In this document: piece by piece, positions 16,624-24,039 of the stretch
Numbering within the stretch: position 1 is the stretch's first letter
Layout: each line of letters starts with the position of its first letter
Assembly (NCBI GenBank): GCA_004557455.1
Contig: SFDX01000003.1
Coordinates: 1 to 64,000 of the forward strand
DNA from: Akkermansia muciniphila
GTDB taxonomy: Bacteria; Verrucomicrobiota; Verrucomicrobiia; Verrucomicrobiales; Akkermansiaceae
Direction: 5' to 3'
DNA: 64,000 nt
Position numbers and translations under genes: made by a program
The notes under the pieces: model-generated
The model's input: only the letters and a program-made list of their open reading frames with translations
Databases searched by the model: none
What the model was told of the DNA's origin: nothing

Positions 16624-18588
16624 GTTTTCCTGAAGCTCCTCCCCGGACTTGGCGCCGGCGGCTTTGAGTATGGCGATGATCCTCTCGTCCTCGGTTAAGT
16701 CCAGGACTGTTTTGCCGTCGTCGTTGACGGCGTTGACATCTGCACCGTGCTCGAGGAGAAGCTGCACGATTTCCGGGTATCTGCGCCTCACAGCGTCCTC
16801 AAGGGGAGGAGTATGTTCGCCTTCCTCTCCGTTAACATTTGCACCGTGCTCCAGAAGCAATTTGACTACTTCTGTATGGCCTCTATAGGCTGTGTAGCTC
16901 AGGGCCGAGTGTTCGAGTTTGAGTGCGATGTGGGGATCGGCTCCTTTTTCCAGCAACAGACGTACCGCTTTCGTGTGTTTCTTCAGAATTGCCCACGCCA
17001 GCGCAGTTCTGCCGTCTTTGTCTACAGCACAGGCACTCACCCCCGCTTCCAACAGGTTGCGCAGCTTCTTGTCAAACCCGCCCGCAGAGTAGGCTAAAAG
17101 CATGTCTGCTTTGTTTCTTGTGCTTGCTCCTGCCTTCAGGAGCATTTCTGCGATGTCCGTATGCCTTATTCTATAGGCCAGCATAAGGGCATTCCAGCCG
17201 TTTATGTTTTTGGTGCGAACCTTCGCCCCCGCGGACAGCAAAAGTCGGACCGTATCCTTCCGCCCGTATTCGACGGCCCATGTCAGGGAGGTGTCCCCGT
17301 CCCTTGACCTCGCGTTGATTGAAGCACCGGCCTTTAACAGCATGTCAACTATTGCAGTGTGGCCCATTTCTGCAGCATGCATCAGCGGGGGCGCTCCCAG
17401 TTCGTTTCTGCTGTTTATACTTGCACCGCGGCTTAAGAGTAGTCTCACAAACTCAGTATTCCCCCTGTAGGCAGCCTCCATCAGCGCATTCCAGCCGCCC
17501 TCATCCGTCCCGTTGATATTGGCTTTCGAATCTAACAGTAGGGTAGCAATATCCGGCCTATTATGCTTGACCGCTTTGATGAGCGGAGTCCAAAAGTAAT
17601 CATCCCAGACTTCCGTGTTCCACCCTAAAGCCAGCAGCTCCCGAACTCTCTCCGAATCTCCCGCCTCAACGGCATCGTGTAACCCGGGGGCATGGTCTCT
17701 CAAATCTGAGAGCTCTTCCTTAGCTGCGGCAAGGCCCTGTTTGGCTGCCTTGTTGTACCAAGCAACCGCTTCTCGGTGATCCTTTGTCACCCCCTTGCCG
17801 TTTTCATACATTCTGCCCAAACAATATTGACCCCCGGCGTACCCTTGCTCGGCAGATTTGCGGTACCATTCGACAGCAACGGCATCGTCCTGCGGAACCC
17901 CTTTGCCTTCCTCGTACATTTCTCCGAGACACCATTGCGCCCTGGCGTACCCTTGAGCAGCTGATTTTTTGTACCAGCTGATTGCTTCCGTATAATTCTG
18001 CGGGACTCCGTCTCCGGCTCTGTACATACAGCCGAGGTTGTACTGTGCGTCATCTCCTCCTTGTTCCGCAGCCTTTCTGTACCATTCGACCGCTGCTTGT
18101 TTATCTACACTGACACCGCAGCCATGGTCATACATCCACCCGAGAGCACATTGGCCGGGGCCATAGCCGGTTTCGGCAGATTTGCGATACCACTTGAACG
18201 CTTCATCATAGTCCCGTTCAATGTTCTGACCCTTCTCATACATCCACCCGAGTCTGTGCAGGCCGAAGCCATTTTCTTGCTCGGCGGATCGAAGATACCA
18301 TACGAGGGCCTCCTCACAATTCTTCTTCACACCGAGACCTATTTCAAACATACGGCCCAGGCAGGCCTGCCCATAAGCATCCCCCCGTTCAGCGGCTTTG
18401 CGATACCACTCGAAAGAGCGTCGGTAGTTACATCTCACACCTTTTCCCTCTCTGTACATCTCCCCGAGGCACACCTGTGCCGCCGTGCCGGCCTCCTGCA
18501 TGAGGGAGTCGAGGTCTCGCTTGCCTTTCTTGGCCTCTCGGAGCAGTGCGGTTACCCTGTCAATGTATTCTTGTGAAAATTCGCCCAT
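16618..18588 (-). CDS. Sel1-repeat and ankyrin-repeat fusion protein
   Basis: 656 residues. A helical N-terminal segment (1-34) is followed by about seven Sel1-like repeats (about 35-290). These have the usual 36-residue pattern of A-x-x-x-L-G-x-M-Y-x-x-G-x-G-V then A-x-x-W-Y-x-K-A-A-x-Q-G. About ten ankyrin repeats fill residues 300-640 (for example TPLIKAVKHNRPDIATLLL and NGWNALMLAYR). No catalytic domain or signal peptide is seen, so it is a protein-binding scaffold with unknown partner. Base composition looks less GC-rich than its neighbours. The first 119 bp of coding and leader sequence recurs directly after its stop. Confidence 0.9.
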   Translation of the reverse strand: MGEFSQEYIDRVTALLREAKKGKRDLDSLMQEAGTAAQVCLGEMYREGKGVRCNYRRSFEWYRKAAERGDAYGQACLGRMFEIGLGVKKNCEEALVWYLRSAEQENGFGLHRLGWMYEKGQNIERDYDEAFKWYRKSAETGYGPGQCALGWMYDHGCGVSVDKQAAVEWYRKAAEQGGDDAQYNLGCMYRAGDGVPQNYTEAISWYKKSAAQGYARAQWCLGEMYEEGKGVPQDDAVAVEWYRKSAEQGYAGGQYCLGRMYENGKGVTKDHREAVAWYNKAAKQGLAAAKEELSDLRDHAPGLHDAVEAGDSERVRELLALGWNTEVWDDYFWTPLIKAVKHNRPDIATLLLDSKANINGTDEGGWNALMEAAYRGNTEFVRLLLSRGASINSRNELGAPPLMHAAEMGHTAIVDMLLKAGASINARSRDGDTSLTWAVEYGRKDTVRLLLSAGAKVRTKNINGWNALMLAYRIRHTDIAEMLLKAGASTRNKADMLLAYSAGGFDKKLRNLLEAGVSACAVDKDGRTALAWAILKKHTKAVRLLLEKGADPHIALKLEHSALSYTAYRGHTEVVKLLLEHGANVNGEEGEHTPPLEDAVRRRYPEIVQLLLEHGADVNAVNDDGKTVLDLTEDERIIAILKAAGAKSGEELQENK

Positions 18589-18606
18589 AGCAAGAAAATG
18601 TCATTT
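18488..18606. repeat. 119-bp direct repeat, copy B
   Basis: The 5' end of the Sel1/ankyrin gene and its leader; partner of 16505-16623. Confidence 0.9.
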
Positions 18607-18611
18607 ACCCG

Positions 18612-18640
18612 AGTATATGCTTCTGCGCATGATACGTCAA
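18612..18640 (-). promoter_or_regulatory. Promoter of the Sel1/ankyrin gene
   Basis: Minus-strand TTGACG (18640-18635), 17-bp spacer, TATACT (18617-18612), with a leader of roughly 17-23 nt before the ATG at 18588. The -10/-35 pair lies outside the duplicated block, so copy A has no copy of it. The rest of the 18589-18830 gap shows nothing except the next gene's promoter. Confidence 0.65.
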
Positions 18641-18792
18641 GCAGAAAGGCGGGGCCGGAATGAAAATTTCATGACACAAGGCGGTGGAAGCGGGATGAAG
18701 AATCCGGGGCCGCCCGGGCTGTCGGATGAGCAGCGGCAGCGAAAAAGGAGGGAAAAAAGCGGGTCTTTGTCTGACATATCGCGCCTGCGGGC

Positions 18793-18821
18793 TTGCGGTG
18801 ACGGGGCGAGCGTGGTACACT
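18793..18821 (+). promoter_or_regulatory. Promoter of the M50 protease gene
   Basis: TTGCGG (18793-18798), 17-bp spacer, TACACT (18816-18821), 9 nt before the ATG at 18831, so a near-leaderless mRNA. Confidence 0.6.
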
Positions 18822-18830
18822 GTGGGGGAG

Positions 18831-19529
18831 ATGGTACACTTCAGATTATTCGGGATACCCGTGGTGATCCACCCGAGCATGTGGGTGATCTTGGCCGTAC
18901 TGGCGGTGCTGTGCGTGGGGGATCCCCTGCAGGCTCCGCTGGCGGTGCTGCTGTTCATGATGGCGGGTTTTCTGACGCTGCTGGCGCATGAGATGGGGCA
19001 TGCCGTGGTGGGGCGGTACCTGCTGAAGGGAGAGACGAATGTGTACCTGGCGTGGCTGGGCGGGGAATGTTTTTATGAGGGCCCGACACCCGGGCGCGGG
19101 GAATCTCTGCTGCTGACGGTGGCGGGCCCCCTCGGCTCGCTGGCCTTGGCGCCGGTGGTGCTCCTCGTCATGAACCTGTACCTGCCGAGTACGGCGGATG
19201 TGCTGCCGGCGGCTTGGGATATGGTGTGCTGGACGATGCCCCGAGAGATGCTGCAGGCGATGCCCGTCTACGGTGCCATGCTCCTGCTCTTCCTCCTGCA
19301 ACTCTCCGTGTGGTGGAGTCTGCTGAACCTGTTACCCGTGTACCCGTTGGACGGCGGCCGGGTTTTGGCCCACTTCATGGGCTCCCGTCGGAGGATGCAC
19401 ACCGCCAGCATGGTCATAGCAGCGGTACTGAGCCTAGCAGCCTTTTCGATGGGAATGGTGCTGCTCGGCTCGATGCTCATCTTCCTAGTCGTGGCGAACT
19501 ACAATGCCCGCGAGGGTGCCGATGACTGA
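18831..19529 (+). CDS. Site-2-protease family membrane metalloprotease (M50)
   Basis: 232 residues from the ATG at 18831. About five or six hydrophobic helices are present. The zinc motif HEMGH (His53-Glu54-x-x-His57) sits in a membrane helix, and the third-ligand motif N-L-L-P-V-Y-P-L-D-G-G-R lies in a later helix. This is the compact SpoIVFB/Rip-like M50B type without a PDZ domain. Such enzymes cut membrane-embedded substrates, often anti-sigma factors or stress regulators; the substrate here is unknown. A longer reading frame upstream is unlikely given the promoter position. Confidence 0.87.
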   Translation: MVHFRLFGIPVVIHPSMWVILAVLAVLCVGDPLQAPLAVLLFMMAGFLTLLAHEMGHAVVGRYLLKGETNVYLAWLGGECFYEGPTPGRGESLLLTVAGPLGSLALAPVVLLVMNLYLPSTADVLPAAWDMVCWTMPREMLQAMPVYGAMLLLFLLQLSVWWSLLNLLPVYPLDGGRVLAHFMGSRRRMHTASMVIAAVLSLAAFSMGMVLLGSMLIFLVVANYNAREGADD

Positions 19530-19580
19530 ATACGTATCCCTTTTTCTCAATCAACCGTTAATCCAATCCGAAAACCGAAT

Positions 19581-21098
19581 ATGGCACAACAGAATGCAAT
19601 TTCGCCCACTCGTGCGGAGAACTTCCCGGAGTGGTACCAGCAGGTCATCAAGGCTGCCGATATGGCGGAGAACTCCGAGGTGCGCGGCTGCATGGTCATC
19701 AAACCGTGGGGCTACGCCATCTGGGAGCTTATCCAGCAGCAGATGGACGCCGAGTTCAAGCGCACCGGCCACACGAACGCCTACTTCCCGCTGCTCATCC
19801 CCATCTCCTACCTGGAGAAGGAGGCAGAGCATGCCGAGGGCTTTGCGACGGAGTGCGCCGTGGTGACCCACCATCGCCTGGAGGCCGTGAAAGACCCGGA
19901 GACCGGCAAGACGAAGATGATCCCCTCCGGCGAGCTGACGGATAAATACGTCATCCGCCCGACCTCCGAGACGGTCATCGGAGCCGCTTTTTCCCGCTGG
20001 CTGGAGAGCTACCGAGACCTGCCCATCAAGGTGAACCAGTGGTGCAACGTGATGCGCTGGGAGATGCGCCCGCGTATTTTCCTGCGCACGGCGGAGTTCC
20101 TGTGGCAGGAGGGGCACACCGCCCACGAAACCGCCGAGGAAGCACAGGAGGAGACCCGCACCATGCACAAGGTGTACGAGGACTTCCAGCGCGATGTGCT
20201 CGCCATTCCGTCCATCCCCGGCGAGAAGACCGAGCACGAGCGCTTCCCCGGGGCGCTGCGCACCTACACGGTGGAGGCCATGGTGCAGGACCGCAAGGCC
20301 ATTCAGGCCGGCACCTCGCACTTCCTGGGCCAGAACTTTGCGAAGGCTCAGAACATCTCCTTCGCCGGGCGGGATAACAAGCGCAGCCTGGCCTGGACCA
20401 CGAGCTGGGGCGTGTCTACCCGCATGATCGGCACGCTGATTATGGCGCACTCGGACGACGACGGCTTGGTGTGCCCGCCGCGCGTGGCCCCCAAGCAGAT
20501 CGTCATCATCCCCATCACCCCCAAGGCCGAGACTCGGGACGCCATCATCGCGCACTGCCGCGAGCTGGCAGCGTCCCTGTGCACGCAGAACTTTGCCGGT
20601 CTGCCCATCCGCGCCTTTGTGGACGACCGCGACCTGAACAACGGTGTGAAGAAGTGGGAGTGGGTGAAGAAGGGCGTACCCGTGCGCATCGAGATCGGCC
20701 CGCGGGACCTGGAGAAGGGGAGTGTGTGCATTGCACGCCGCGACGAGGCCGGCTCCAAGATCTTCATGCCCGAGGCTGAGCTGACGGCGGGTGCTGCGGA
20801 CCTGCTGCAGAAGATTCAGGATGCCCTGCTGCAACGCCAGGTGGCTTTCCGGGACAGCCACATCCGCCCCTGCAACAGCTTGGAGGAACTCAAGCAGAAC
20901 TTCGCCGGTGAGGGCGATGCCGACTGGCTGCTCTGCCCTTGGGACGGCAGCCCGGAGGAGGAAGAAGAGCTGGCCAAGAGCCTGCGCATCTCCATCCGCT
21001 GTATCCCCATGAACGGCATGGGTGAGGGGCCGGAGGCTCCCTGCATCCTCACCGGACGCCCCACCACACGCCGCGTCCTCTGGGCCCGCAGCTATTGA
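19581..21098 (+). CDS. proS: Prolyl-tRNA synthetase, type 3 (archaeal/eukaryotic-like)
   Basis: 505 residues, matching the short ProS type 3 without the editing insertion of the bacterial long form. Class II motifs are visible: NAYFPLLIPISYLEKE, RPTSETVIG (motif 2 region) and NQWCNVMRWEMRPRIFLRTAEFLWQEGHTAH in the usual order. The C-terminal anticodon-binding domain covers about residues 300-400, and the zinc-like C-terminal domain ends at RRVLWARSY. It charges tRNA-Pro. The type 3 form occurs in scattered bacteria. A 527-codon antisense frame is a shadow. Confidence 0.95.
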   Translation: MAQQNAISPTRAENFPEWYQQVIKAADMAENSEVRGCMVIKPWGYAIWELIQQQMDAEFKRTGHTNAYFPLLIPISYLEKEAEHAEGFATECAVVTHHRLEAVKDPETGKTKMIPSGELTDKYVIRPTSETVIGAAFSRWLESYRDLPIKVNQWCNVMRWEMRPRIFLRTAEFLWQEGHTAHETAEEAQEETRTMHKVYEDFQRDVLAIPSIPGEKTEHERFPGALRTYTVEAMVQDRKAIQAGTSHFLGQNFAKAQNISFAGRDNKRSLAWTTSWGVSTRMIGTLIMAHSDDDGLVCPPRVAPKQIVIIPITPKAETRDAIIAHCRELAASLCTQNFAGLPIRAFVDDRDLNNGVKKWEWVKKGVPVRIEIGPRDLEKGSVCIARRDEAGSKIFMPEAELTAGAADLLQKIQDALLQRQVAFRDSHIRPCNSLEELKQNFAGEGDADWLLCPWDGSPEEEEELAKSLRISIRCIPMNGMGEGPEAPCILTGRPTTRRVLWARSY

Positions 21099-21118
21099 AG
21101 CCGCAGCCCGAACCCTTT

Positions 21119-21157
21119 CGCCCCGCAGTGCCACCGCGCCCTGCGGGGCGCTTGCGT
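21119..21157 (+). terminator. Possible terminator of proS
   Basis: A perfect 10-bp stem CGCCCCGCAG/CTGCGGGGCG (21119-21128 with 21141-21150) and 12-nt loop, 20 bp after the proS stop. The following T tract is weak. Confidence 0.55.
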
Positions 21158-21234
21158 TGTCCCCGAAACCGGGTTATTCGGCGCAGAGAAACGGGTGGTA
21201 GAGGCGGATACTGTCATACGCTCGCAATTCGTGC

Positions 21235-21263
21235 TTGCCAAGGCGGGAGAAAGGTGGTAGGCT
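21235..21263 (+). promoter_or_regulatory. Promoter of the secreted protein gene at 21270
   Basis: TTGCCA (21235-21240), 17-bp spacer, TAGGCT (21258-21263). The gap is 6 nt to the GTG at 21270 or 12 nt to the ATG at 21276. Confidence 0.55.
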
Positions 21264-21269
21264 TTTGGT

Positions 21270-22052
21270 GTGAATATGAGAGCATTATCGATGTTGATGG
21301 CGGCTGCGGCGGCACCTGCGGTGCTGTGTGCGGCAGCGGTGCAGGGGGCGGAAGCTCCTAAGGAGATCAAGGAATACTTCCCCTGCTCATCGGGCAATGA
21401 GCTGCTGCGAGGCGCGGTGGTGCGACTGGAGTTCAGCGAAAACTTCCAAAAGATGCACGAAGCGTTGATGGAGAAGCTGCAGAGCATGCCGGAAGCGGAC
21501 CGCAAGGAGATAACGGAGGGCATTTTGCCCAACACGGCCCTGAACTACACCCCGAAGCTGTGGGAGAAGAAGAAGGACTACGATGCCTACATCGAGGCGT
21601 GGAAGCAGACAAAGGTTGTGCCGCTGTTTGAGGTGGGCATGGACATGAAAGAAGACCCGTCCAAGCCCGGGGAATGGCGAGCCATGGCCGTGACGGTGGC
21701 CGGCAACGGTGTGGAGCCGATGACTGTTGCGAACCTGCGCTACCGCAAGGAGGGCAATGTGTGGGTATCCCCCAACGGGGAGCTGAAGGCCAAGCCCTTC
21801 TCCACGGAGGTGAACTGCGCCTTCGGCACCATGACGGGCACGCAGTGGACGCTGGAGCAGAAGGACAGCTTCTCCGACACCCGGGAGGCCGTGACGGTAG
21901 CCAAGAGCACGGATGGCAAGTTTGTGTACGTAAGCTACACCCTGCTGGAAATCTCCCCCATCAGCGGGCGAGTAATGACGAACCACGGGTACATGATGCG
22001 CTTTGCCGTGGACAAACCGCGCGCCGGTGCTACCAAGCCGGGCAAGCGCTGA
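21270..22052 (+). CDS. Secreted protein, unknown function
   Basis: 260 residues from the GTG at 21270, or 258 from the ATG at 21276. The promoter spacing favours the GTG, but either gives a signal peptide ending near VQGAEA. The mature protein is soluble, mixed alpha/beta, with no domain I recognise. It contains DRKEITEGILPNTALNYTPKLWEKKKDY and a beta-rich second half (TVAGNGVEPMTVANLRYRKEGNVW, in part). It is probably periplasmic. It stands between proS and rsmD with its own promoter and a hairpin behind it. Confidence 0.75.
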   Translation: MNMRALSMLMAAAAAPAVLCAAAVQGAEAPKEIKEYFPCSSGNELLRGAVVRLEFSENFQKMHEALMEKLQSMPEADRKEITEGILPNTALNYTPKLWEKKKDYDAYIEAWKQTKVVPLFEVGMDMKEDPSKPGEWRAMAVTVAGNGVEPMTVANLRYRKEGNVWVSPNGELKAKPFSTEVNCAFGTMTGTQWTLEQKDSFSDTREAVTVAKSTDGKFVYVSYTLLEISPISGRVMTNHGYMMRFAVDKPRAGATKPGKR

Positions 22053-22066
22053 CGGAATCCCTTGCG

Positions 22067-22091
22067 CTCCCCCGGTATAGCGCCGGGGGAG
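22067..22091 (+). terminator. Hairpin between the secreted protein gene and rsmD
   Basis: A perfect 9-bp stem CTCCCCCGG/CCGGGGGAG with 7-nt loop, 14 bp after the stop. No T tract follows, so it may be an attenuating or mRNA-stabilising hairpin rather than a full terminator. Confidence 0.45.
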
Positions 22092-22104
22092 ATACCGGCC
22101 GCAG

Positions 22105-22665
22105 ATGCGAGTTATAGCGGGAACAGCCAAGGGCATGCCCCTCAAGGTGCCGCAGGGCGAGGTTCGCCCCACACAGGACCGAGTGCGCGAGGCTCTCTTT
22201 AACATCTTGGGCCCCATCATCGAGGGGGCACGGGTGCTGGATCTTTTCTGCGGAAGCGGATCCGTGGGACTGGAGGCCCTGAGCCGAGGTGCTGCGACGG
22301 CGCGCATGGTGGATGCCTCCCGCATCAGCTGCGCGGCGGCGAAGGAGAACCTGCAGAAATCCCGTCTGGCGGGCGGCAGCGTGGTGCAGAGCGATTGCCT
22401 GCAATTTGTGCGGCGGGATATGGGGAAATACGATATAATTTTTGCGGATCCGCCGTATTGCAAAGCAGCGGGGGATCGAGATATGATCGCGGAGCTGCTG
22501 ACGGACCGCGCGTCGGATTTGCTGGCGGAGGGCGGCCTCTTCATTGCCGAGGCGCAGGTCGGCTACGGCGTGGGCGACCGCAATACGCGGGAATTCCCCG
22601 GCTGGGTGCTCGCGGATGAGCGCAGCTACGGCAAGAATACCATTCTTTTCTACCGGAAGGCGTAA
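22105..22665 (+). CDS. rsmD: 16S rRNA (guanine-N2)-methyltransferase RsmD
   Basis: 186 residues, the standard RsmD length. The N-terminal RVIAGTAKGMPL and RPTQDRVREALFNIL are typical. The SAM-binding loop VLDLFCGSGSVGLEAL (about residues 44-59) and the catalytic FADPPY (the N/D-P-P-Y motif of N-methyltransferases) are intact. It methylates G966 (E. coli numbering) of 16S rRNA. The following waaA starts 1 bp after its stop, so they are co-transcribed. Confidence 0.95.
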   Translation: MRVIAGTAKGMPLKVPQGEVRPTQDRVREALFNILGPIIEGARVLDLFCGSGSVGLEALSRGAATARMVDASRISCAAAKENLQKSRLAGGSVVQSDCLQFVRRDMGKYDIIFADPPYCKAAGDRDMIAELLTDRASDLLAEGGLFIAEAQVGYGVGDRNTREFPGWVLADERSYGKNTILFYRKA

Positions 22666-22666
22666 C

Positions 22667-23962
22667 ATGGCGCGTTTTATCTTTTTACTGCTGTATAACC
22701 TGCTTCTGCCTGTTTTTCTGGTGGTGAGCATACCGGGCTACCTTCTCAAGATGAAACGCCGCGGGGGCTTCGGCACGGGGCTCAGCGAGCGCTTCGGCAT
22801 CTACCGCCGGCCTCGCAGCGAGGAGCCGCAGGGTGTGCTTTATGTGCATGCCGTGAGCGTGGGGGAGGTGTTCATCGCCCTCAAGTTCATCCGCGAATGG
22901 CGCAAGACGCATTCGGAGCCTGTCGTGCTGGCTACCTCGACCGCAACCGGGCATCAGGTGGTGCGTGATGCAGCGCTGCCCGGTGTTCGCGCGCTGTACA
23001 GCCCCTTGGATGTACCGGGACTTTCCGGCCGCTGTTTGTCCCGCTTTTCGCCCCGCGCTGTGGTGCTCATCGAGGCGGAGCTGTGGCCGAACTTTGCGGA
23101 GGTGTGCCACCGTCGGCGTATACCGATGGTGATGCTGAATGCGCGCCTCTCCCCGCGCAGTGAGGGTCGCTACCGCAAGGTGCGCGGCGTCACGCGGCTT
23201 TTGTTTGAGCGTTTGACCGCCTTGGGTGCCCAGAATGAGCGGGATGCAGGACGCTTTGCGGGTATAGGCGTGCGCCCGGAAATTATCACGGTGACGGGCA
23301 GCATCAAGTTCGATGCGCCGGCGGACGCCGCCCCGGAGCGTCGGGAGGACTTCGCGGCCATTCTGCGCCGCATGGCCGGCGGTCGTCCCGTGGTGTTGGC
23401 GGCCTCCACCCACGCGGGAGAGGAAGCGTTGATCGCCGGGGCGGCTCGGGAGGCAGGGGCGTGGCCGCTCATTGTGCCCCGCCATGCAGAACGCCGGGCC
23501 GATGTGTGCCGAGACCTGACGGCGGCGGGATTCTCCCCGATTTTGCGGACATCCGGTGAGCTGCCGGAGGAGCTGCCGGAGAATGCCTGCTACGTGGCAG
23601 ACACGACGGGGGAACTGCGCGCGTGGACGGCCCTGGCGGATGTGGTGGTCATCGGCAAGAGCTTCTTGGCCAAGGGTGGGCAGAATCCTGTGGAAGCCAT
23701 TGCGGCGCGTGTGCCCGTGATTGCCGGGCCGGATATGACGAACTTTGCGGACCTGATGAGCATGCTCGAGCAAGATCGCGGCGCTGTGCGCTGCGAGGCT
23801 GCGGCGCTGGCAGGTGCCATTCGCGGGCTGCTGGCAGACCCGGAGGGTGCCCGCGCACAGTGCGAGCGGGCTTTCCGCGCCTTGGATATGCACTCCGGTG
23901 CCACGCAGCGCAGTGTGCGCTTGGTGGAGAGCCTGTGGTTGCCGCCCGCGGGGGAGAATTGA
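22667..23962 (+). CDS. waaA: 3-deoxy-D-manno-octulosonic acid (Kdo) transferase WaaA
   Basis: 431 residues from the ATG at 22667. An N-terminal membrane anchor (about 1-27) precedes a GT30 glycosyltransferase. Family features include YVHAVSVGEV, the catalytic region with Glu in VLIEAELWPNF, and LNARLSPRSEGRY. The C-terminal donor-binding part has GKSFLAKGGQNPVEA. It attaches Kdo to lipid A precursor at the inner membrane, so the organism makes Kdo-containing LPS. It overlaps the rsmD end region only through a spurious extension of the frame. Two ABC exporters follow. Confidence 0.93.
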   Translation: MARFIFLLLYNLLLPVFLVVSIPGYLLKMKRRGGFGTGLSERFGIYRRPRSEEPQGVLYVHAVSVGEVFIALKFIREWRKTHSEPVVLATSTATGHQVVRDAALPGVRALYSPLDVPGLSGRCLSRFSPRAVVLIEAELWPNFAEVCHRRRIPMVMLNARLSPRSEGRYRKVRGVTRLLFERLTALGAQNERDAGRFAGIGVRPEIITVTGSIKFDAPADAAPERREDFAAILRRMAGGRPVVLAASTHAGEEALIAGAAREAGAWPLIVPRHAERRADVCRDLTAAGFSPILRTSGELPEELPENACYVADTTGELRAWTALADVVVIGKSFLAKGGQNPVEAIAARVPVIAGPDMTNFADLMSMLEQDRGAVRCEAAALAGAIRGLLADPEGARAQCERAFRALDMHSGATQRSVRLVESLWLPPAGEN

Positions 23963-23993
23963 CCGCATGAGCCCCGAGTGAGGCGTTTTTGGG

Positions 23994-24022
23994 TTGCATC
24001 CCTACCGGGTTTCTGCTATAAT
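23994..24022 (+). promoter_or_regulatory. Promoter of the ABC exporter pair
   Basis: TTGCAT (23994-23999), 17-bp spacer, perfect TATAAT (24017-24022), 17 nt before the ATG at 24040. Confidence 0.75.
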
Positions 24023-24039
24023 GCAGCACGCAAACAACA

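Noticed and set aside
16618..18588. Sel1/ankyrin gene as part of the T6SS operon or its effector
   Set aside because: It is on the opposite strand with its own promoter and separated by coaD and FKBP genes; no toxin domain is present.
19551..21134. 527-codon frame antisense to proS
   Set aside because: Shadow of a well-conserved synthetase; no motif or promoter of its own.
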